This document shows, one piece after another, positions 47,301-60,322 of a stretch of 64,000 bases of DNA; positions within the stretch are counted from its first letter, which is position 1, and each line of letters begins with the position of its first letter. The DNA comes from Nemophila menziesii. Taxonomy: Eukaryota; Streptophyta; Magnoliopsida; Boraginales; Hydrophyllaceae. Position numbers and translations under genes: made by a program. The stretch is taken from the NCBI GenBank assembly GCA_029959085.1, contig JARWIR010000011.1, positions 9,425,840-9,489,839 on the forward strand, read 5' to 3'. Below the pieces are notes generated by a model. That model saw only the letters and a list, made by a program, of their open reading frames with translations, did no database searches and was not told the origin of the DNA.

Positions 47301-50300
47301 ATTTGTGATCGCAACTTGAGAGTTTTTTTTTATGCACATGAGACTCATTGATATGCTCAATGAGCTAAAGTGTCTCTTGAGGATAAATAGAATGTATATG
47401 ATGCATGTCTAAAGTAATATGAACCTAGTAATGGTACTATGTGTATATTCTTGTATCCATGAGTTATGAACTCCAAAAGATATTTTAAGCATGATATTCC
47501 CATGAATACTTAAATATCTCTAGGAGATGTATAAGTAACTTAGTATGACCGTTAGATACTAGATATCTAATACCAAGAAACAAGGTAAGGGCATTAATGG
47601 AAATTATTTCTATAATTTCTTGAACTTCTATTAATTACTCAGAACTGGTATTGGATACTCGTAGTAGTTTAGAAATATGTAAAATGTTGCATACTCTAAA
47701 GATTAATAGATAAATAAGAATAACAGAAGTTAAATTACAATTTCGGTAATGGAGCAATTGTTGCAGCCACAATTATAATAACTTATTCTTTAAAGATGCA
47801 TATGGAGAAACATATTGTAAGAAAACTGTATTTTTGTTCGTAAACTTGTTTTCGAACAAAATAGTCATTTGATCATAAGATGGTTATGATTTATTAATGT
47901 AATATAAAATGACCAATGGAGTTTTTCATCTTAATGAATTACACCCCATTGGATACTTACAATATGGTGATTATAATTGCTTAAGTAACTACGTGATTAT
48001 GTTATAGTTGTTTCTGGTCATAAATCGAAATAGATAATCGTACTAATCAAACCTTATCTTTGGTGTTATAGGCTAAGTCATAAATTGTGAGAAAAAGTTT
48101 ACTAGTTTCACAAGGAAGATTTTCTTGTAGAATATGATTTTGAATCATATGAAACTTGTGAGACTTATCTCAATGAAATATGACTAAATCTCATTTTGAT
48201 GAGAATTGAGACAATGTTAATGAATTCTTATGTCCACTATATATTGATGTATGTGGTTAGTGTAAACTTTAGCCAAAGATAGATATTCTTACTTTATCTC
48301 CTTCACAAACTATATAACAGATATAGATGTGTTTACCAAATGTAACACCAATATAAATAATTTGATATGTTCAAATTACTATTGAGTGAAGTTGAAAGCA
48401 AGTATATAAGAGTATGAAGGAAGTAGGATATCAACCTGTATAGGTGAATATCTTAGCAATGAATTAATAGATTATCTATGACAAAATTAGATTTTGTCTC
48501 AGTGATTCACTAGGTTTTAAATATTCCTATGGGATTATGTTTTAAAGTCAATTGCATATTTAATGAACTCTTAGGTCCCACTAAACAGTCGATAAAATCC
48601 ATATGTGGTATGGAGATGATATAAATCAAACCTTAAAATGTAGATTTTGAAATGTTTGATTTATACTAAACGACTTATGATGGCTAAGCTTGAGTTGATA
48701 TCTTTCAAATATAGATTTGTTGGATACCCAAATAAAATAACGAGGTAATATTTCCACACCATTCTGAACACAAAGGGTTTGTGGTAAGGAAGACAACCTT
48801 TATAGGAATTCATAATGTGGAAATAGATCATAATGAAATAAAGATTTCAGAGTTATTTATACAAGCTAAAGAGCATCTGATGCATGCCAGTCTTTCTTTC
48901 CTTGATGAGTTAATAGTTTCATTTAAGGTTCAAGTCTCACACTTTGAGGATTAGGGACGATTCATGAACCTTTCTTGGAAAAAGGAAGTTAACAAATCAA
49001 TAGAAAGAAAAATTTATTGTACACAAGCTTCCTATAGGTTATATAGATATCATCATACACCACAATCAATTGTAATAATGGTGATAGTTGATGAGGGGAT
49101 CATATAGATGATAACCCCATCAAGTGATGATCCTAAATCCCTATGATGAGGCTTTGACTAGTCTAGATAGTGACAAGTGGTTAATAGCCATAGAATCAGT
49201 ATTTGTATCTATAAGAATCAACAAAGTATAGTACTTTGGTTGAATCTTTAATAGATATAAGATCCATTTATAGTAAATGGGTGCTAGGGAAATGATTGGA
49301 GTAGACGGTAAGGTAGAGACCTGTTACGTCCTTCTAATTGCTAAGCGTTTAAATTAAAAGGAAACCATTTATTATGGTGTATTCTTTTTTGATAGAAATG
49401 CTTAATTCATTTCAGATTCTTCGATTGGTAACTACTACTATTATTTTGAGATATGGTAATTTCATGTGAAAAATAGTTTTCACTAAATAGGAGTTTATGA
49501 CGTCCTTAAGACCAATCCTAAAGGTCTAATATTTCCATTTACTCATAATAAAATATGTAAGTTCCAAAATACATTTAATGGTTTCAGCAAATGTCACTAA
49601 GTTGGATTATTCTCTTTCATACAATCAAATAGTTTGATTTTATGATTTTAGAATAAGAGTCATAAGAGTACAAATGACTAGTGGGAGTACACTTATCTTC
49701 CTAATGTTATATGTAGACGACATATTATCACATAGGGATATGATATACCAACCAAGCAATTAACCAAGTTTTTTATTGTTAAATAGTTCTCCATGAAATA
49801 TTTAGGATAGTAGCTTATATTCTTTGAATTGGGATCTACAGAGATAGATCAAAGAAGCTACTTGACCTATATCAATCTTACTACATTTATACTTTTTTAG
49901 AAGTACACATGGAAATTCCAAGAGTATCTATTCGACAATAGGCTTTGGAGTTACTCTTAATGTTAGGGTTTGTTCTAGGACCCTAAAAGTAAGAGAATGA
50001 ATTTGTATAGTCCTATTTGTTAAAACAATAAGGATCTATCTAACACACCATGAAAAATGTATAAGACCTAAAGTACACTACACGCTAGGAGTAGCGAGTA
50101 GGTATGAAGGTAACCTTGATGAGAAATGTTGGAAAGTAGTAAAGACTACCCTTAAGTACTTAAGAAGTATTAAGGACCAATTCCTCATATGTGGAGAATA
50201 TAAGTTGAAGCTAATTGGGTATATAGATGCTTGTTTTGCTTCAAACGTGGATGATAGCAAATCAAAATATGGTTGTGTCTATATAGAGGAGAAGTAAATT

Positions 50301-50690
50301 GGAATAGTTCCAATCAAAACACTGTAGCAGATTTCGGTTACTAGAAGTAGAATACATAGCAGCATAAGATGCAACTATGCCAGTGGTTTGGATAAAATAG
50401 TTTTTTATATATACATAGTGTGGTTTCACAATGTAGATATTGTTTCTTTATACGATGACAATATTTGAGATATTGTATGATTAAAGAAATCTAGAATAAA
50501 CTATAGATCCAAACAAATTCTGCAATAGTACCGCTTGATTCGAAATATAATTGAACATGAAGATGTTCACATTCAATAGGTAGAAGGAAGGAACACGATG
50601 TATATCTATTCATCTAAGTTGTCTATCAGAAGAGTCTGATGAGAACAAACTGTATATGAATTATGGTACTTGAACGATTGGGTCTAGGCC
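47301..50690 (+). pseudogene. Copia polyprotein relic (integrase, reverse transcriptase, RNase H)
   Basis: Heavily mutated but in order. Around 48220-48350 a stretch reads like the start of the integrase core (SYFISFTN). Around 49140-49330 is the start of reverse transcriptase (YDEALTSLDSDKW, then SKWVLGKMIGVDGKVET). Around 50210-50390 is RNase H (LIGYIDACFASNVDDSKSKYG). Stops and frameshifts are frequent and no frame exceeds a few tens of codons in sense, so it is dead. Confidence 0.8.
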
Positions 50691-50701
50691 AAGTGGGAGA
50701 T
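50691..50701 (+). promoter_or_regulatory. Copia polypurine tract
   Basis: AAGTGGGAGAT immediately before the 3' LTR. Confidence 0.8.
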
Positions 50702-52330
50702 TGTTGGAATTATGCCCTAGCCCTGATCGTCTTGTAATGAATTGAACACAAGTGTTTACTGTACACGATAATAGTTATCCCTACAGTTTTGATTAAAGAA
50801 ATTGTTTCCTTGAAACTATGGCAAGCCTTTATGATTATGGTATTAATCTACATAATATAAAGGCAAATCCTTGATTAAGTTACGAACTAGATATCATAAG
50901 GTGTTATGATAATGAGAATCTAGCTTAGAGGACTTAATCTAAACTTGTTCTTAATCGTAGGATCATCGAGTTAGGACCTCGATAATCCGGTTAGATTAAT
51001 ATGTAGCTAACAAGTATTTATTGGATAAATATCGGTAGTTCTCGTTTACCGAGTTAGGTGCATAGATAATGCACATAGAGATGTGATTATCGAACCGACT
51101 AAAATTAGAGATTCCTAAGGATTTATATACTTATAATCCTTTGACCTGAGATCATCACTAGTTGTGTATGTGCTTGTTATGTTTTGATACTGGACTACTA
51201 GTGTGTCATAATACTAATCGAAAGGATATTGGACGTAGCTAAGTATATATGCTCCTAGGGATGAGTCAAGATGGAATCTATCAACTCTAGGTAAAGAGTT
51301 TGAGCTCTACGATGTCATAAGATTATAACGATTGTATCGAATCCTTGGCCAAGGTGATAGAATGAATGAAGAAATGAGTTTCTTAGGTCATTCGTCAATC
51401 GTTGATAATCGACGTGTAACGTAGTTGATTTTCTAATGGGATTTGACAGTTGTACCATATCCCAGGATGATCCGGAGCTGTAAAGATAGAGGGAATACAT
51501 GTATGATTCTTCACTGGGTTCTTTGTACAGAGTTACTTCACGTTATCCGGTCGTTGGGGAGTGTTGTTAGACGCCAACCTTGATTAGTGGTTAATTTAAT
51601 TAACTACTACCAGTTTAACGATGAAACCACGTAGTCGCACACTAACGAGTGTATTGATCTTGCTTCATGTCGTTAATTAATTTTATTATTAGATAATAAA
51701 TATTAATTAAATATATACTTGGAATATTGGTATATTAATTTGCTAGCACAATTTAATATTCTAATATAAGACCGAATTAAGACAAAAAGGAAAAGGAAAA
51801 AAAATTGATAAGTTTGTGGATCGAACCACGAACCTCTAGTAGTGTGAAATGTGTCACTAACCGCTAGGCTAGTCAATTGTTTTTGTATAATGTAGAAAGT
51901 CCAAATCCACTTCACAAGTGGTAATGGACCAGATTATTAAGATAATCAATTTCATTATACGTTCCTGACTTTTCCTATTCTTGTCTTTTCATTTTCTTCT
52001 GTTGGGGTTTTATAAATATAATGATAGTCATTATACAGAACTTAACTTTTCATCAGTTTTTCTTCCAAGAAAAAAACCCACAAGAAATAAAAGGTCTTTT
52101 GTCTAGAATTGAGGTTCTGGAAGTAAGGCTCAAGCTCGGTGTGCAAAGCGTGGAGGCTTCAAGCTTTTGAAGCTACGATCAGGCAATTCGATTTTCATAC
52201 AACGGATTAAGGTATGTAATCGAAACTTTGTTTCTGTTTAAATTCTTAAATTGCAACTAGATTGGCTTAGGATTGCAATATATTTTCCGCTGCTTATATA
52301 TTTGATATAACCATGATTGCGATTCCTTCA
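50702..52330 (+). repeat. Copia 3' LTR
   Basis: 1629 bp, TGTTGGAATTATG to CCTTCA, followed by TAATT. Confidence 0.92.
51797..51878 (-). ncRNA. tRNA-like Pol III promoter unit, antisense in the 3' LTR
   Basis: Same A box (51857-51871), B box (51818-51827) and T-run terminator as in the 5' LTR, with both boxes unchanged. Confidence 0.5.
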
Positions 52331-53191
52331 TAATTGTCGTCCAACATTGACGAGCAAACTGTAAATTAGAGATGAGATTTCATAAAATCTTAACCAGCAA
52401 ATTGAAACCATTGTACAAAATATAATTCTTAGCGGGATGAAATAAAAAACTGAATTGTTGTCATCCCTAATTGAAATTATTATATCCGTAAAATTTGAAA
52501 TGTTATGGACATAGATCATATTTTTTTAGTAAACATAAACTTCACGGCTCATAATTAGCTTATCTATAAAAAAAATCTGAAGGAAGATAAAATAGTATTA
52601 AGATTAATAAATATATACATTAATGTATAGTGAAAACGATTCATAAAAAGATATTATATTTGAAAATAATAGCGATCTTTAAACTAAAAATCAAATTACA
52701 TCATGAGTAACAAAAAATACTGAAGTTAAGTCCAACAACTCATTACATTTTTACCAGAATTTGGGGCCAAATACCTTATATCTATCAAATAACAGTTCTT
52801 TATATTATGGTTGCTCCAACAACTTCCTAATTCTGTCAATCTAATTTTAAATATTCTATTATATATTTATTTCAAAAAGAATTTGTAATTTATTTATTAA
52901 ATTGTTATTGAGTTTTTTAATTCATATTTTTATTTCATAACTTGTAATAAAATATTTAAAAAAGTATTTTAAGTATTAATACACAAATTACTATATATGA
53001 TTATTTTTTAAAAATATAAAACATGAATGATGTTATTTCCTAAAGCATGTATTTGTGTTTTATTTTGTTCAATGATTCATCAGTTGTAAAAAATTTAATG
53101 CAAAATCTGAGATTGAGCAATTAAAAAATTGTGAGAGATGTTAAAAAAGAAACAAAAAAGAAGGATATCAAGGTTTCAAAGTTGCTAGATG
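52331..53191. other. Flank of the Copia insertion, possible remainder of the SRR1 locus
   Basis: AT-rich. If the Copia element split the SRR1-like gene, the gene's 5' part should be here on the minus strand. A minus frame at 52328-52519 exists but has no recognisable SRR1 signal. Confidence 0.4.
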
Positions 53192-53219
53192 CACTACTGA
53201 AAATGCGGTGTTTACCCAC

Positions 53220-53500
53220 GATAAATTAGCGACGACCCGTAATTCGTCGTTATGTGGCTCAAATTAGCGACGACAATAAATTAGCGGCGCGAAGTAAAGC
53301 GTCGTTAATTCGCGACAACAGAATTCGACGCTATTCCTTGGATTTTCGTCGCTGAATTTATTTTATTACTTTTTGAATTTATTTTATTAGCCGAAAAGCC
53401 GTCGCTATCTTAGCGACACTGAATTTCGTCGTTATTTTGAAGATTAGCGACAACCTTGTGTGTTTAACCACGACCCGTAATTCGTCGCTAATCGTGGATC
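53220..53500. promoter_or_regulatory. CACTA 5' subterminal repeat cluster and gene 1 promoter region
   Basis: TTAGCGACGAC occurs exactly at 53226-53236 and 53264-53274, with many variants in both orientations (TTCGTCGCT, TTAGCGACA) up to CGTCGCTAAT at 53483. In En/Spm such repeats are bound by the TnpA protein to pair the ends. A TATTTTATTGATAC element follows at about 53502 and may act as the core promoter. Confidence 0.75.
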
Positions 53501-53519
53501 CTATTTTATTGATACAGCA

Positions 53520-54259
53520 GGTTTTTTAACCCACATAACACACAAAACACCCAAAAAAATCCTCCGATTTTCTCCCAAAAACTCAACTAAATTCCATTTT
53601 TTTTTTTGGTAATTGCTTCTCCACTTCATCTTGCATCATTCTTGGTTCAATAATCAAAGTGGGGCTCCATTAATATCATCTTTCATCACACAATTGTAGG
53701 TAATAATTGCATGAAATTCACCTTTTAATTTTTTTTTTGAATGCTAATTGTGTTTTATTCTTTCTATATGGTTTGATTAGGTGAATTAATACAACTTTCT
53801 TGGTGGGGAATTAACATCACTCTTCAATTTATCCATCCAATTCAAGGTATTTCCATTAAATTTCATGCTTTTTAAATTTTGTATTTATTTGATTATATTA
53901 GCAAGTTGATATACCATATGATTAGGTTAATGAATTAATTATTTGTTGGTTGATTATGCATGTGTTGTGTGAATTTATATTTTGTGCTCATATATTTTTA
54001 CTTGTTTATTTAATTCTTTGTTCTTTTTTTTATATATTCATTCATTTAATGCTATGTATTATTTATTCATTTAATGGTTTGTAATATTTATTCATTCAAT
54101 GGTTTGTAATATTTATTCATTCAATGAGTTTGTAAGTTTTTTTATTTCGGTTATTGTGTTGTAATTTTTATTTATTTTATTCATTGGGTTGTAATAATTA
54201 TGTATTTTATTTTATTTTACTCATGTAGTCGCATAGTTTACTCAACTTGTTGTTAAGAG
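53520..54259 (+). other. Gene 1 leader with two probable introns
   Basis: Leader exon ending near 53699 (GTAG before GTAATA), a second untranslated exon 53781-53846 (after GATTAG, ending TTCAAG before GTATTT), and an acceptor at 54257 or 54259 directly before the ATG. Predicted from splice-site shape only. Confidence 0.45.
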
Positions 54260-56956
54260 ATGGCATCGAGTTCGGACATGAGTATCGATAAGAGTTGGAT
54301 CGAATTGACGAATGTGTTAGATGGTGAATATATTTTTGGGGTTTATAAATTTATCGATTTTGCTAAGAAAAGTAGAGGTTATACCGGTTACTTGTCTTGT
54401 CCGTGTAAGAAGTGTAATAATTTTTGTCGATTAAAAACCGAAGCTGTTATGGCCCACCTTCTAAGAGAGGGATTTAACCATGATTATAAGGTTTGGACAA
54501 AACACGGTGAGAAAGAGATACAAACAAATACACCCCCTGCAAGTAAAGATCCAATTATAGTAAATGAAATCCAGCATGTTTATGACGATGTGAGACAGAG
54601 TTACGATGTTGGTGGTCATCCGGGAGACACCGAGATGAGAGATGCACATATTCCAAGTCGAAGCAGTTTTGACACATTGTTCGAAGAATTGGAGACAGAA
54701 TTATTTCCTGGTTGTGAATCGATGAGTTCGTTGAATTTCATCGCCAAGCTAATGCATGTAAAAGTAAAGAACAAATGGACTAACACCTCATTCACCGAGC
54801 TACTGGAGTTGTTGGGTCGTATTTTGCCTAAACCTCACAATTTGCCCGATTCTTATGAAGCATGCAACAAGAAGTTGAAAAGTTTGGGTATGGGGTATGT
54901 TACCATCGACGTTTGTTTGAACGATTGTGTTATTTATTACAAAGAAAACAAAGAACTTGATAAGTGTCCAGTTTGTAGCGAGTCTAGATAGGACCCAAAG
55001 AAGGGTATCAAAGTACCGCATAAGAAGCTTCGATACTTTCCAATTGCTCCTAGATTACAGGGACTATACGCTTCAAAGCACACCGCTGAAGACATGATTT
55101 GGCACCATACCGGTAACAGTGCAGATCCGGATATGTTGCGTCATCCGGTTGACGGTGATAGTTGGAAGAGATTTGTAACGCTACACCCTGAGTTTGCTAG
55201 TGAACCTCGTAACATATATCTGGGTCTTGGAATCGATGGGTTTTGTCCTTTCTCTATGCAGAACAACTCGTATAGCATGTGGCCAGTCATATTAACCGTA
55301 TATAACTTGCCCCCGTGGGTATGCATGAAGGAAACCACATTCCAGCTTTGTTTGTTGATTCCAGGACCCCGTTCACCCGGTAAGGACATGGATGTCTTTC
55401 TTCGTCCTTTTATAGATGAGTTGGAAGAGTTGTGGGATAAAGGGATCGTTACGTATGATGCCCACAAGAAAGAAGAGTTTACGATGAAGGTTTGTTTGTT
55501 GTCTACCACTAATGATTTCCCCGCTAGGTCATACACATCGGGATGGTCGGGTCAAGGTTACAAAGCTTGTCCCGAATGCATGGATCATACTCCGTCATTG
55601 AGTGTGAACAAAGGGATTGTTTACTTTGACCATAGACGTTGGTTACCTGCCGGACATCCATTTAGAAGCGAACGTGTTTTGTACAAGGAACCCGATGATA
55701 GGCGCCCAACGAAGAAATATAGTCCTGCAAGTATTCAGACACAGTTAGATGGGCTTCCGATTGTGTTTCCTGGTAAACACAAGGATTTTGGGGGAAAGAT
55801 CGTGAAGCAAGATGTTAACCGGCGATTCAATTGGAAGAAAAAGAGTATTTTCTATCGTTTACCTTATTGGTCTGAAAACTTGTTGAAACATAACATTGAC
55901 GTTATGCATTGCGAGAAAAACGTGTGTGATGCTCTGCTCGGTACAGTTATAGGTCTTGATGGGAAAGTTAACAAAGACAACGTGAAAGCGAGAATGGATC
56001 TTGAGAAATTGAAGATTAGAAAAGAATTGTGGTTGACTGAGAGAAATGGTAAAAAAATATTGAAACGGGGAAAGTACACTCTAACACCGGAAAAGCGGAC
56101 TATTTTTCTTGACTGGCTGAAGGCACAGAAGTTTCCCGACGGTTTTGCATCTAGTATGAGAAACAATGTTCAAAGTGATACGGGTAAGATTATCGGCATG
56201 AAATCTCACGACTGTCACGTGATGATGCAATATCTTTTCGTGGCTAGTCTCCCCGGGCTTATTGAAGACAAAGCGATTAGTGATGTGTTTATTGGGTTAG
56301 CGAACGTGTTTAGAGTCGTTTGCAATAAAAATCTAAGCAGGAAACAGTTAGTATCGGGAAAGAAGAAAGTGGTTGAACTTATGTGTAGGCTAGAAATGAT
56401 TTTACCTCCCGCGTTTTTTGATATAATGATCCACTTGGTGATACACTTATATGATGAAGCATTGCTTGGTGGCCCGGTCCAAATGCGGTGGATGTACCCA
56501 TTTGAAAGGTATTTGAAAAAGTTGAAAGAGTATATCCGAAATCCGGCTAGACCAGAGGGTTCAATAGCCGAGGGGTACATTGCGGAAGAGACGTTGAATT
56601 TCATATCAAGATATCTTAGTGAAGAAAAAACAAGGTTCAACGATCCAGGCAGATACAACGAAGCACCGCTGGTCCCAAAAGAGCTATCCGTTTTCAATTC
56701 CCAATGCACTCCAGTTGGCAAGATAGAGTATGTTTCTTTACCGTATAAGGAGAAGGAGCACATAAGTTGGTATATTTTGCATAACTGCGACGAACTCGAA
56801 ACATACATGACGTAAGTAAATATTATTATCTTATATAAATATATACTATATATTTATATATATTTATATATATTTATATATTTATATATATTTATATATA
56901 TATATTTATATATTTATATATTATATATTATATATTTATATATATTTATATATATT

Positions 56957-56987
<31 letters not shown>

Positions 56988-57016
56988 TTATATATTTATA
57001 TATATTTATATATATT

Positions 57017-57051
<35 letters not shown>

Positions 57052-57985
57052 TTATATATTTATACTCATTTACAATTATAGTGAACACAAATCAACACTT
57101 ACGGGAACGAGTGGTGAAATAGATATTACGCATCGTCGAACATTTAAGGAATGGTTTTTGGAAAAGGTATGTAATTTTAGGCATTGGTTTATAACTTATA
57201 TATTTATTATCAAAGTACTAACTATTATTGTTGTATATTAGATTCATGGAATGCATTCACGTGGAGATCCATTAGCTACCACCGAGATGGTGTCCTTGGC
57301 AAACATGTCTTATGGTTCGGTGCATAAATATGATTCATGTGTTGTGAACGGTGTCAAGTGGGTAACTAAGTCCAAAGGAGAGAAAAGAGTGACGCAGGAT
57401 TACGGAGTGTGTACCATTTACAATGAAGAACCCTATTATGGGGAATTAATCAAAATCTTGGAGGTTATGTACACTGGAGGGTGCTCGGTTGTGTTATTTG
57501 TCTGTAAGTGGTATAAAAAGTCTGGATCGAGGCAAGAACATGGGGTAACATTTATCAACACAACAAACTTTGAGTGGGCCGACGAACCATACATTTTAGC
57601 ATCGCAGGCCAAGAAAGTGTTTTACATCGACGAGATTAGTTCAAAGAAATCAATGAAAGGGTGGAAAGCCGTTTGGGAAATAAACGATCGACACGGATGG
57701 AGTCCTGAGTTATGGGGTTCGGAATCACTCCCTACTGGAAATGAGAGCATCAGCATACTATTGGATAGCACGGGGAACGAGAACATCAACATGCCATTGG
57801 CATCCACCGAGGAGATCGAGATTGATCCTGCTCATTTTTTTATTGATTTGTCTTTTGATACGGTTATTGATGAGAATGAGGAAATTCATGATGACACCTT
57901 GGATGAATACGGTGATGAAGAAGAATCTATAGAGGTTGATAGCGATGATGAACCCATAGTTATTAGTGGATATGATAGTGATTAG
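54260..57985 (+). pseudogene. CACTA transposase (TnpD-like), one in-frame stop
   Basis: Likely exons 54260-56811, 57082-57166 and 57242-57985 join in frame to 1127 codons including the final stop. Domains in order: transposase-associated domain (residues about 10-85, SWIELTNVL, CPCKKCNN), Transposase_21 core (about 280-570, SMWPVILTVYNLPPWVCMKE, ARSYTSGWSGQGYKACPEC, DVMHCEKNVCDALLGT), DUF4218 (about 690-800, LPPAFFDIMIHLVIHL, GGPVQMRWMYPFERYLK) and DUF4216 in the last exon (about 940-1015, YYGELIKILEV, VLFVCKWY). The C-terminus is acidic. Codon 244 is TAG (54989-54991) in CPVCSESR-stop-DPKKG, where relatives carry Tyr. Everything else is open, so the loss is recent, or a read-through product is made. 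The enzyme would cut and join the transposon ends in the nucleus. Confidence 0.88.
56820..57064. repeat. TATATTTATA-type AT repeat in transposase intron
   Basis: About 245 bp of nearly pure A/T with TATATTTATA units, filling the first coding intron (56812-57081). Confidence 0.9.
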
Positions 57986-58012
57986 GTTTTTTTTTATTTT
58001 GGTTTATTTGTA

Positions 58013-58960
58013 TTAACTTTGACTCTAAACACTCAACTTTGACTCTAAACACTCAACTTTGACTCTAAACACTCAACTTTAACTCTAAACACTCAACTTT
58101 GACCATGAACACTCAACTTTGACTCTAAACACTCAACTTTGACTCTAAACACTCAACTTTGACCATAAACAGTCAACTTTGACTCTAAACACTCAACTTT
58201 GACCATGCACAGTCAACTTTGACTCTAAACACTCAACTTTGACTCTAAACACTCAACTTTGACCATGAACAGTCAACTTTGACTCTAAACACTCAACTTT
58301 GACTCTAAACACTCAACTTTGACTCTAAACACTCAACTTTGACTCTAAACACTCAACTTTGACTCTAAACACTCAACTTTGACTCTAAACACTCAACTTT
58401 GACTCTAAACACTCAACTTTGACCATAAACACTCAACTTTGACTCTAAACACTCAACTTTGACCATGAACACTCAACTTTGACTCTAAACACTCAACTTT
58501 GACTCTAAACACTCAACTTTGACTCTAAACACTCAACTTTGACCATGAACAGTCAACTTTGACTCTAAACACTCAACTTTGACTCTAAACACTCAACTTT
58601 GACTCTAAACACTCAACTTTGACTCTAAACACTCAACTTTGACCATGAACAGTCAACTTTGACTCTAAACACTCAACTTTGACTCTAAACACTCAACTTT
58701 GACTCTAAACACTCAATTTTGACCATGAACAGTCAACTTTGACTCTAAACACTCAACTTTGACTCTAAACACTCAACTTTGACTCTAAACACTCAACTTT
58801 GACTCTAAACACTCAACTTTGACTCTAAACACTCAACTTTGACTCTAAACACTCAACTTTGACTCTAAACACTCAACTTTGACTCTAAACACTCAACTTT
58901 GACTCTAAACACTCAACTTTGACCATGAACAGTCAACTTTGACCATAAACACTTGACTAA
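58013..58960. repeat. 20-bp minisatellite (about 47 units)
   Basis: Unit ACTTTGACTCTAAACACTCA in perfect 20-bp register, with a second recurring form carrying GACCATGAACAGTCA. It starts about 30 bp after the transposase stop. Each unit contains TTGACT or TTGACC, the W-box core of WRKY factors. It is followed by two copies of a longer unit with CACTTGACTAAACACCCCGA (to 59018). Confidence 0.95.
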
Positions 58961-59052
58961 ACACCCCGAACACCCAAGTTTGACCATAAACACTTGACTA
59001 AACACCCCGAACACCCAATTAAGAATGTGAAAAGGAACCAAAAAAAAAAAAA

Positions 59053-59350
59053 ATAGCGACGACATTCAAATGGTTTAGCGACGACATTCAAAGGTTGAAT
59101 GTCGTTGCTAATTATTCGCGACGACATTCAAAGGGTTAGTCGTCGCTAAACAATAATAAAAAATTTGATTGGTCTTCGTGGGCGGTCAACTTTCCCGCCC
59201 ACGAAAATTAGCGACTACAAACCAAAATTTCGCGACGGGTAGTCGTCGCTAAACAAAGACACGCAAGGGGCGTGTGTACGTGGGGCGACACGTGTCCCTG
59301 ATTCGCGACGAAATTTAAGGATTCGCGACGACCAGCGTGTCGTCGCTAAT
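59053..59350. promoter_or_regulatory. Internal subterminal-motif cluster and gene 2 promoter
   Basis: TTAGCGACGAC at 59075-59085 and variants in both orientations (GTCGTCGCTAA, CGCGACGAC), ending CGTCGCTAAT at 59341, then CTATAAAG (about 59360). An 11-bp perfect stem TTCGTGGGCGG/CCGCCCACGAA (59175-59185 and 59195-59205) encloses TCAACTTTC. The arrangement copies the 5' terminal cluster, so the gene 2 promoter seems to use the same binding sites as the transposon ends. Confidence 0.65.
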
Positions 59351-59379
59351 CTTTTATTCTATAAAGACCTAACCGAGCT

Positions 59380-60322
59380 CATTTCTGCCATAACAAACAC
59401 TCAAAAACTCACACAAAACCTCCATTACCGCCATAGCCAAGCAGCTCCGAGCAATAACAACACCAAATCCAACATCAAGGTAATGATTTCAATCCAATAA
59501 CACATTTTAATCACTACTTTTTTAATTTTTTCATTTTTAATTTCTAATATTTTTTCTTGTGTTTATTTTGTATGATTCCTTCTTCTTGGCATGGATTCAT
59601 GGACGAAATCTACACCATTTCTACGTAACAGGTTCCAATTTCCGGATCAAACTTGCATTTTTTTAATTTTTAATTTTTTTTTTTGTAAAAATTCATGAAT
59701 GTTTTTAGTTGTTTGATGAAATCCGAGAATTATGTGTATGTTTATGGGTTGTTTGGTAATTTTTTGGTGTTAAATAACAACATTTAATTGGAATTTGATA
59801 AAAATTAGGGTTTTGGTATGATTTTTGTAATTTTAATGTAATAATTAGAGTGTTATTGATCTTTGATTGTGTTTTAAGATATAGGGACCTATTTGCAATA
59901 TGTTTGATTTGTATGTTTAAGGACTAAAATGCAGTTTTGTATGATTAAGGACTAAAATGCAATTTTATAAAAAAAGGACTAAAATGCAATTTTATAAAAA
60001 ATAAGACTTACTTGACAATTTTAGAAAGATAGATGACTAAAATGAATTTTTTAGAAAGGTAGAGGACTACAATGCAATTTTCGAAAAAAATAGGACTTAA
60101 TTTCAAATAAAAAAAAATGGACAAAAATGGATTTTTTAGACAATTAGGAATTATTCGCATTTTTTAAAAAAGTTGGATAAAAATGGAAATTTTAAAAAAA
60201 TATGGACTTATTTGCAAATTTTAAAAAATTTGGACTTATTTGCAAATTTTAAAAAAATTTAGGACTTAATTGCAAATTTTTAAAAAATTTGGACTTATTT
60301 GCAGTTTTATGAAATTTTATAG
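59380..60322 (+). other. Gene 2 leader exon and repeat-bearing leader intron
   Basis: A CA-rich leader ends ATCAAG before GTAATG (about 59480), and the matching acceptor TTATAG lies directly before the ATG at 60323. Within the intron (about 59920-60310) a degenerate 25-30 bp tandem repeat with GGACTAAAATGCAATTTT or GGACTTATTTGCAAATTTT recurs more than ten times. Confidence 0.5.

Larger units (their letters stand above)
43997..52330 (+). mobile_element. Full-length decayed Ty1/copia LTR retrotransposon
   Basis: Two direct LTRs (43997-45667 and 50702-52330) bound a 5.0-kb internal region with a tRNA-Met-type primer site and a polypurine tract. The order integrase, reverse transcriptase, RNase H seen in the relic coding region makes it Copia. 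Flanks read ATAAT on the left and TAATT on the right, compatible with a 5-bp duplication if one terminal base is ambiguous. All coding is disrupted. Confidence 0.9.

Noticed and set aside
55141..56808. Minus-strand frames of 100-197 codons inside the transposase
   Set aside because: Antisense shadows of the conserved transposase domains.
56820..57064. Replication origin or matrix-attachment region from the AT-rich run
   Set aside because: It lies within a predicted intron and is a simple sequence repeat; nothing further supports a role.
58013..58960. CRISPR-like regular array
   Set aside because: The 20-bp units are contiguous without unique spacers, in a plant transposon; it is a minisatellite.
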